The notes under the pieces were generated by a model, which did no database searches, was not told where the DNA came from, and was given only the letters and a program-made list of their open reading frames with translations. From an uncultured Lachnospiraceae bacterium (GTDB lineage Bacteria > Bacillota > Clostridia > Lachnospirales > Lachnospiraceae), in contig CADBLW010000278.1 of the NCBI GenBank assembly GCA_902795625.1, positions 1 through 5,963 on the forward strand: 5,963 bases of DNA, given 5' to 3'. Positions 1-3,651 of the stretch are shown here, piece by piece. A program made the translations under genes and the position numbers. How positions within the stretch are numbered: position 1 is the first letter of the stretch; each line of letters opens with the position of its first letter.

Positions 1-615
1 ACTTCCGATACGATCGAGCAGCGCGTCAACACCGTAGGACCTTCGATCTTCGGCGTTGAGACCAAGATCGTCGATCCTGAGACCGGCGAGGAGCTTCCTG
101 ACGGCGTACCGGGTGAGTTCTGCGCACGCGGTTACAACATCATGAAGGGTTACTACAAGATGCCTGAGGCAACAGCCGCAGCTATCGACGAGGACGGCTG
201 GCTCCACTCCGGAGACCTTGCGCTTCGCCGCCCCGAGGACCACTACTACAAGATTACCGGTCGTATCAAGGATATGATCATCCGCGGCGGTGAGAATATC
301 TATCCGAAGGAGATCGAGGACTTTCTTTACACCTACGAAAAGGTGAAGGACGTACAGGTCATCGGTGTTCCGGACGCGGACTACGGCGAGGAGATCATGG
401 CCTGCGTAATCCTGCAGGACGGCGCAGAGTGCACCGAGGACGAGATCAAGGATTATGTGCGCACGCACATGGCAAAGCACAAGGTACCCAGATATGTTGA
501 TTTCGTCTCCGAGTTTCCTATGAATGCAGCAGGCAAGATCCTGAAGTACAAGATGCGTGAAGAAGCAGTAGAAAGACATAATCTTCACATCGCCAATAAG
601 ATCGAGACAGCATAA
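1..615 (+). CDS. AMP-forming acyl-CoA synthetase (ANL superfamily), C-terminal part, 5' end outside window
   Basis: The reading frame is open from the first base to TAA at 613-615, giving 204 visible residues of a family usually about 500-560 long. Such enzymes activate a carboxylic acid with ATP to an acyl-adenylate and then transfer it to CoA. The window opens just after where the conserved 'TE' motif would lie. Visible motifs are GWLHSGD (Asp at visible residue 71, ribose-binding position), the hinge GRIKDMIIRGGENIYPKEIE (Arg 88, Asp 91), and the C-terminal AAGKILK whose Lys 179 is the conserved adenylation lysine. The mobile C-terminal domain is complete and no key residue is missing. The tail ERHNLHIANKIETA is poorly conserved in general. 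Overall sequence character resembles medium/long-chain fatty acyl-CoA ligases (FadD-like), but the substrate pocket is outside the window, so chain length and acid type cannot be stated. No classical T-run terminator follows; the repeat cluster at 666-835 lies downstream. Confidence 0.93.
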   Translation, partial: TSDTIEQRVNTVGPSIFGVETKIVDPETGEELPDGVPGEFCARGYNIMKGYYKMPEATAAAIDEDGWLHSGDLALRRPEDHYYKITGRIKDMIIRGGENIYPKEIEDFLYTYEKVKDVQVIGVPDADYGEEIMACVILQDGAECTEDEIKDYVRTHMAKHKVPRYVDFVSEFPMNAAGKILKYKMREEAVERHNLHIANKIETA

Positions 616-860
616 CGGATTCATAACGATACAGTAGGACATCACGCTCGAATTATAGTAATGACGGCTGATGGTCAAACTAACTCCAAGCAAAATAATA
701 ACGGCCGAAGGGCAAACTGGTCAAGGCAAACAAAAGTGGCCGAAGGGCAAAACAGTTCCGAGGCAAACAAGGATGGCCGATAGGAACCTTGCCCTTCGGC
801 CACCTCTTTGTCAAAAGGAGATTTGCTCTTCGGCCGCCATAACTATTGTTGAATTAGGTA
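616..860. other. Gene-free intergenic stretch between acyl-CoA synthetase and the tRNA-Trp promoter
   Basis: No credible coding sequence is seen here on either strand. Positions 616-665 are featureless: no ribosome binding site and no hairpin followed by a T-run. The remainder is occupied by the repeat cluster at 666-835. An open frame across 671-865 merely translates the repeats, lacks a ribosome binding site and has no recognisable protein features, so it is not called as a gene. Confidence 0.7.
666..835. repeat. Degenerate 34-37 bp repeat cluster, forward then inverted copies
   Basis: Forward units begin at 666 (GGCTGATGGTCAAAC), 703 (GGCCGAAGGGCAAAC) and 738 (GGCCGAAGGGCAAAAC), with a broken fourth at 775 (GGCCGATAGG). 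Spacings are 37, 35 and 37 bp, and units 2 and 3 share a second block GGCAAACAA at 725-733 and 763-770 with one flank change. Inverted copies of the core lie at 789-801 (TTGCCCTTCGGCC) and 822-835 (TTTGCTCTTCGGCC). Positions 738-750 pair perfectly with 789-801 (13 bp). Positions 703-716 pair with 822-835 over 14 positions, including one G-U. A competing short hairpin joins 775-780 with 796-801. I do not recognise the family. It may be a terminator or transcript-stabilising structure for the upstream gene, a small non-autonomous intergenic repeat, or a protein-binding array. Confidence 0.75.
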
Positions 861-861
861 G

Positions 862-890
862 TTGACAATTAGGGTTTCGTGTAGTAATAT
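862..890 (+). promoter_or_regulatory. Strong housekeeping-sigma promoter for tRNA-Trp
   Basis: A perfect -35 TTGACA (862-867) and a -10 TAATAT (885-890, five of six to TATAAT) are separated by exactly 17 bp. Transcription should begin near 897, about 24 nt before the mature tRNA. The predicted pre-tRNA leader starts with a small hairpin, GGTTC-GCAA-GAACC (899-912), capped by a GNRA tetraloop. Strength and position fit a stable-RNA promoter. Confidence 0.88.
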
Positions 891-920
891 ACAAAAGCGG
901 TTCGCAAGAACCAAACAAAT

Positions 921-993
921 AGGGGTATAGTTCAGCTGGTAGAATAACGGTCTCCAAAACCGCAGGTCGTGGGTTCGAATCCTACTGCCCCTG
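921..993 (+). tRNA. tRNA-Trp (anticodon CCA)
   Basis: A full cloverleaf can be drawn. The acceptor stem is 921-927 with 986-992 (one U-G pair), discriminator G993. The D stem is 930-933 with 942-945. The anticodon stem is 947-951 with 959-963, around loop CTCCAAA with anticodon CCA at 954-956. The T stem is 969-973 with 981-985, around TTCGAAT. The anticodon CCA reads UGG, tryptophan, and the G discriminator is the bacterial tRNA-Trp identity base. The 3' CCA is not encoded (TCG follows), so it must be added by CCA-adding enzyme. The outermost anticodon-stem position pairs A947 with C963, a mismatch; all other helices are sound. Confidence 0.96.
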
Positions 994-994
994 T

Positions 995-1044
995 CGAAGG
1001 ACCAATGTCGGGTTGCCGAACGGCAATGCGCCGTTGGTCTTTCG
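995..1044 (+). other. Long inverted repeat directly after tRNA-Trp (weak terminator or processing structure)
   Basis: The arm CGAAGGACCAA (995-1005) pairs with TTGGTCTTTCG (1034-1044) over 11 bp with one G-U. An inner hairpin TTGCC-GAAC-GGCAA (1013-1026) sits in the loop. It begins two bases after the tRNA discriminator. There is no run of T after the distal arm (TGTTATATGG follows), so it is a poor intrinsic terminator and some read-through into the downstream gene is likely. It could also act as a tRNA 3'-end processing or stability element. Confidence 0.5.
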
Positions 1045-1105
1045 TGTTATATGGGATTTTACGGGTTGGAGAAGGAAAGGGAAGTTTCCCGGAAAGGAAC
1101 GTTAC

Positions 1106-1744
1106 ATGGGGTACGCTGAAGAATTTATGTGTGTCAAGCAGTTTCCGGATCTCTACGAGGCTTGTATGGCCGCCGGAGAAGCATTTGAGGAAAGCAGACA
1201 GGACGATGTGCTGAAGAATATCCACAAGGCTTTTGATGAGATGAAAAATATACTGGAAGAGCGTTCCGGAATTAAGGCACATATCCTTCTCGGGGAAGAG
1301 GGGACATTCCTGTCCGATCTTTCCAAGCGGAATTATGAGATGTATTCGTCGACTGAGCCCATCGAGGAGGAAGATCCCTGGGAGGCTTTGAAGGAAGCCG
1401 AAACGAAGAGCAAGGCCGTCGGCTCAGAGTATGCGAACAACGCATTTTGCGCGCTTCAGGAGGAAGTCTCCAAGTTCGCAAAATACTATGTGCGCGGTGC
1501 GCGTCCGAATTCTATCGAAGAGGCGAAAAGCACAGTAACTGACGGTTTCCATTTGAGTCGCAAGGACCGCAACAAAACGGATGACGCGTTCGGCATCATC
1601 GCGTCCGGCGGAATGCTTCTCACGGGCATTGTTTTGCTGATCATTTCCGCTGTCGGCGGAAGATCGCAGCTGATGATGATCGGACTTGTCTTCATCGTGT
1701 TCGCAGCTGTTCTTGTAGGTTTGAGGTTTGTGAAGAAGAATTAG
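1106..1744 (+). CDS. Uncharacterised acidic protein with two C-terminal membrane segments
   Basis: I do not recognise this 212-residue protein. ATG at 1106 is preferred because GGAAAGGA (1091-1098) lies 7 bp upstream; the in-frame ATG at 1013 would put the start inside the post-tRNA inverted repeat and has no such site. Residues 1-160 are soluble, acidic and mostly helical in character (for example EEFMCV, AFEESRQDDVLKNIHKAFDEM, EPIEEEDPWEALKEAET). Two hydrophobic segments follow at about 161-183 and 188-208, separated by a short GGRSQ turn and ending in RFVKKN. This suggests a membrane hairpin with both ends, and the large N-terminal domain, in the cytoplasm. There is no signal peptide. Four cysteines are not arranged as a metal motif (three in the soluble part at 9, 20 and 115 are clear). 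The stop lies 18 bp before tgt, so co-transcription with tgt and yajC is likely. A chaperone, regulator or envelope role cannot be distinguished. Confidence 0.82.
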   Translation: MGYAEEFMCVKQFPDLYEACMAAGEAFEESRQDDVLKNIHKAFDEMKNILEERSGIKAHILLGEEGTFLSDLSKRNYEMYSSTEPIEEEDPWEALKEAETKSKAVGSEYANNAFCALQEEVSKFAKYYVRGARPNSIEEAKSTVTDGFHLSRKDRNKTDDAFGIIASGGMLLTGIVLLIISAVGGRSQLMMIGLVFIVFAAVLVGLRFVKKN

Positions 1745-1762
1745 AGACCGGGTAGGTAAGGT

Positions 1763-2899
1763 ATGTATCGGATCATCAAAACGGACGGCATGGCGAAGCG
1801 CGGTGAGTTAACGACAGTACACGGGGTCATCCAGACACCTGTGTTCATGAATGTCGGAACGGTCGCCGCGATCAAGGGTGCGGTTTCCTCTCCGGATCTG
1901 GAGGGGATCGGAACGCAGGTTGAGCTGTGCAACACATATCACCTGCACGTGCGCCCCGGGGACGAGATCGTGCGCGCCTGCGGCGGTCTGCACCGTTTTA
2001 TGAACTGGAAACGGCCGATCCTGACGGATTCCGGCGGCTTCCAGATATTTTCACTTGCGGGTCTTCGGAAAATAAAGGAAGAGGGCGTGTCCTTTCACTC
2101 CCATGTTGACGGTCGGCTGATTTTTATGGGACCTGAGGAGAGCATGCGCATTCAGTCGAACCTCGGCTCGACGATCGCCATGGCATTTGACGAGTGCCCT
2201 CCCAGCACTGCGGAAAAGGAATACATCCGCAAGTCGGTGGACCGCACAACGCGCTGGCTGGAGCGCTGCAAGGCTGAGATGGACCGCCTCAACGCGCTGC
2301 CTGACACGGTCAATCCGTCGCAGCTGTTGTTCGGCATCAACCAGGGCGGTATCTATGAGGACATCCGGATCGAGCACGCGAAGCGGATCTCCGAGCTGGA
2401 TCTGCCGGGGTACGCGGTAGGAGGACTTGCGGTCGGCGAATCCCACGAGGAGATGTACAGGATCCTCGATGCGGCCGTTCCTCATTTGCCGCAAAATAAA
2501 CCTGTGTACCTGATGGGAGTCGGAACGCCGGCGAACATTCTCGAGGGCGTGTCCCGCGGCGTTGACTTCTTTGACTGTGTTTATCCGACACGAAACGGAC
2601 GCCACGGCCATGCATACACGAACCGCGGAAGGCTGAATCTGAAGAACGAACGGTACAAAACGGATGAGCGTCCCATCGAGGAGGGCTGCGATTGTCCGGC
2701 GTGCCGCAATCATTCCCGCGCATACATAAGACACCTGCTTACGTCGGGTGAAATGCTCGGACTTCGCCTAATGGTATTGCATAATTTGCGTTTTTATAAT
2801 AGAATGATGGAAGAAATCCGCGACGCGATCGAGGCGGGCCGGTACGAAGAGTACAAGCGCGATAAGCTGGAGGGTTTTGCACTCGGCGCGGAAGACTGA
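1763..2899 (+). CDS. tgt: Queuine/preQ1 tRNA-guanine transglycosylase
   Basis: This enzyme exchanges guanine-34 in the GUN anticodons of tRNA-Asp, Asn, His and Tyr for preQ1, the key step of queuosine synthesis in the cytoplasm. The 378-residue product matches the usual bacterial length (about 375). Conserved elements appear in order: TPVFMNVGTVAAIKG (25-39), LCNTYHL (55-61), TDSGGFQ with Asp 89 (base-recognition/acid-base position), AFDECPP with Asp 143, GINQGG (191-196), YAVGGLAVGE (217-226) and FDCVYPTRNGRHG (270-282) with nucleophile Asp 271. The zinc site is C309-x-C311-x2-C314 with His 340. All catalytic and zinc residues are present, so it should be active. The start codon has a GGTAGG-type ribosome site (1751-1756) 6 bp upstream. 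Placement before yajC is the classical arrangement; queA is not seen in this window. The neighbouring tRNA-Trp is not a Tgt substrate, since its anticodon is CCA. Confidence 0.98.
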   Translation: MYRIIKTDGMAKRGELTTVHGVIQTPVFMNVGTVAAIKGAVSSPDLEGIGTQVELCNTYHLHVRPGDEIVRACGGLHRFMNWKRPILTDSGGFQIFSLAGLRKIKEEGVSFHSHVDGRLIFMGPEESMRIQSNLGSTIAMAFDECPPSTAEKEYIRKSVDRTTRWLERCKAEMDRLNALPDTVNPSQLLFGINQGGIYEDIRIEHAKRISELDLPGYAVGGLAVGESHEEMYRILDAAVPHLPQNKPVYLMGVGTPANILEGVSRGVDFFDCVYPTRNGRHGHAYTNRGRLNLKNERYKTDERPIEEGCDCPACRNHSRAYIRHLLTSGEMLGLRLMVLHNLRFYNRMMEEIRDAIEAGRYEEYKRDKLEGFALGAED

Positions 2900-2974
2900 T
2901 ACAGCTATGCCGTATTGCTTCGACAGCTGTCAGGAGAGAACAAAGCGGACAGAACGAAAGGAATTGAAAGTATT

Positions 2975-3301
2975 ATGGATCATTTTTTGACACTTCTTAC
3001 ACAGACAGACGCCGGCGCAGGTTCACTTGTACCTATGGTGGTCATGATCGTGGTGTTTGTCGCGGTATTCTACTTCATGATCATGAGACCGCAGTCCAAG
3101 CAGGAGAAGAAGCAGCAGGCTCTTCTCGCATCACTTGAGATCGGCGACAGCGTATTGACGACGGCCGGTTTCTACGGCGTGATCATCGACATGGTGGAAG
3201 GGCAGGACATCATCATTGTCGAGTTCGGAAACAACAAGAACTGCCGTATTCCGATGAGAAAGAGTGCCGTTGTCGAAGTTGAGAAGGCCAACGCTGAGTA
3301 A
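2975..3301 (+). CDS. yajC: Sec translocase accessory subunit YajC
   Basis: YajC is a small inner-membrane protein that associates with SecDF and SecYEG during protein export. The 108-residue product has a short N-terminal stretch, one membrane helix at about 19-37 (VPMVVMIVVFVAVFYFMIM), then the family signature MRPQSKQEKKQQ (37-48) and the conserved LEIGDSVLTTAGFYGVI (54-70) in the cytoplasmic domain. ATG at 2975 is chosen because it gives the normal YajC N-terminus and has AAAGGA (2957-2962) upstream, though the 12-bp spacing is long. A longer frame opening at TTG 2915 adds residues unlike YajC. The gap to tgt is 75 bp with no terminator, which supports co-transcription. It is not followed by secD or secF here; a 6S RNA and addB follow instead. 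Confidence 0.96.
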   Translation: MDHFLTLLTQTDAGAGSLVPMVVMIVVFVAVFYFMIMRPQSKQEKKQQALLASLEIGDSVLTTAGFYGVIIDMVEGQDIIIVEFGNNKNCRIPMRKSAVVEVEKANAE

Positions 3302-3320
3302 TCGGTAAAGACTTGATAAC

Positions 3321-3500
3321 ATTTTCCTGGGGTGTTCGATACCTCCGTCATTTTTGAACCTACAAATCGACATAAGGGATTCCAATATTTGCATGCGGAT
3401 GTCAGGCCTCCTTAGCAGTGGAAGGCAGAAGTATGCGTGAGGTCACCCACCTGGCTACTGGCTGGGAGTCAAAAAGCGGAGCCGGCATCCCGGGATTTCA
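3321..3500 (+). ncRNA. ssrS: 6S RNA (RNA polymerase regulator)
   Basis: 6S RNA mimics an open promoter and sequesters housekeeping-sigma RNA polymerase, mainly in stationary phase. The 5' end ATTTTCCTGGGGTGTTCG resembles the E. coli start (TCTGAGATGTTCG), and the 3' end GGCATCCCGGGATTTC matches GGCATCTCGGAGATTCC. The two ends pair: 3325-3335 with 3485-3495, 11 consecutive pairs including G-U. Further in, GCATGC (about 3391-3396) pairs with GTATGC, and GCCTCC with GGAAGGC caps the terminal arm. The AACC/GAGGTCACCC stretches flank the expected large internal bubble. Length of about 180 nt is typical. Ends are approximate. The 5' end lies only about 20 nt after the yajC stop; a weak -10 (GATAAC, 3315-3320) without a clear -35 precedes it, so both its own promoter and processing from the yajC transcript are possible. 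Identification is by motif and fold memory, not by a covariance search. Confidence 0.86.
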
Positions 3501-3503
3501 ATG

Positions 3504-3552
3504 AAAAATCAGCAAACATTTGTTCGAACAAATGTTTGCTTTTTTCTTTTTT
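3504..3552 (+). terminator. Intrinsic terminator of 6S RNA, 30-bp perfect palindrome
   Basis: Arms AGCAAACATTTGTTC (3511-3525) and GAACAAATGTTTGCT (3526-3540) are exact reverse complements. They form a strong stem followed by a T-rich tract (3540-3552). An A-tract before the stem (3504-3508) means it could also stop transcription coming from the opposite strand. It lies 11 nt after the 6S closing stem and fits as its terminator. Confidence 0.92.
3513..3538. promoter_or_regulatory. Two overlapping LexA (SOS) boxes inside the terminator palindrome
   Basis: CGAACAAATGTTTG at 3525-3538 is an exact match to the Bacillota LexA/DinR consensus CGAACRNRYGTTYG. Because the region is a perfect palindrome, the same 14-mer occurs on the opposite strand at 3513-3526, the two sharing the central CG. 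The box covers the proposed -35 of the addB promoter, the usual position for a repressor. A match could be forced by the terminator stem, so function is inferred. Confidence 0.6.
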
Positions 3553-3564
3553 ATATGGTATACT
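3536..3564 (+). promoter_or_regulatory. Probable addB promoter
   Basis: A -35-like TTGCTT (3536-3541) and a -10 TATACT (3559-3564, five of six) are separated by 17 bp. The -10 is extended by TGG (3556-3558), a TGN motif that compensates for a weak -35. Transcription would begin near 3571, giving an 80-nt leader. The -35 lies in the distal arm of the 6S terminator and the LexA box. Confidence 0.7.
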
Positions 3565-3581
3565 GTGTAAAATGTTTCTCA

Positions 3582-3632
3582 GTCGCCGATCCCGGTGAAA
3601 TACTTCGGATGAGGATCGGCCCGGCATGCGAC
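3582..3632 (+). other. Hairpin in the addB 5' leader
   Basis: GCCGATCC (3585-3592) pairs perfectly with GGATCGGC (3613-3620) around a 20-nt loop. Flanking GTC (3582-3584) can pair with GAC (3630-3632) across a bulge, extending the stem. It ends 5 nt before the AAGGG ribosome site of addB and has no T-run, so it is not a terminator. A role in mRNA stability or translation control is possible. Confidence 0.5.
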
Positions 3633-3651
3633 AATGAAGGGATGGTACACC

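Noticed and set aside
666..835. CRISPR array
   Set aside because: Unit-to-unit distance is only 35-37 bp in total, the shared cores are about 14 bp, copies are degenerate and some are inverted, and no cas gene is near.
671..865. 64-residue open frame across the intergenic repeats
   Set aside because: It simply translates the repeat units, has no ribosome binding site, no recognisable composition and overlaps the tRNA promoter -35.
616..920. T-box or other riboswitch before tRNA-Trp or the following gene
   Set aside because: No T-box motif (AGGGTGGNACCGCG type) or known riboswitch core was seen, and a strong constitutive-type promoter explains the tRNA gene.
1013..1105. Upstream extension of the membrane protein to ATG 1013
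   Set aside because: It lies within the post-tRNA inverted repeat with no ribosome binding site, whereas ATG 1106 has GGAAAGGA 7 bp upstream.
2051..2734. Long antisense open frame opposite tgt (227 residues), and shorter ones opposite tgt and addB
   Set aside because: They mirror the high-GC third positions of well-identified genes, show no family motifs and lack plausible ribosome sites.
2915..2974. Upstream extension of YajC to TTG 2915
   Set aside because: The added residues are hydrophilic and unlike YajC N-termini; the membrane helix is properly placed when starting at 2975.
3302..3651. secD/secF or a small cysteine-rich peptide gene downstream of yajC
   Set aside because: Looked for because these often follow yajC in Clostridia, but the stretch is fully accounted for by 6S RNA, its terminator and the addB leader, and no cysteine-rich frame is present.
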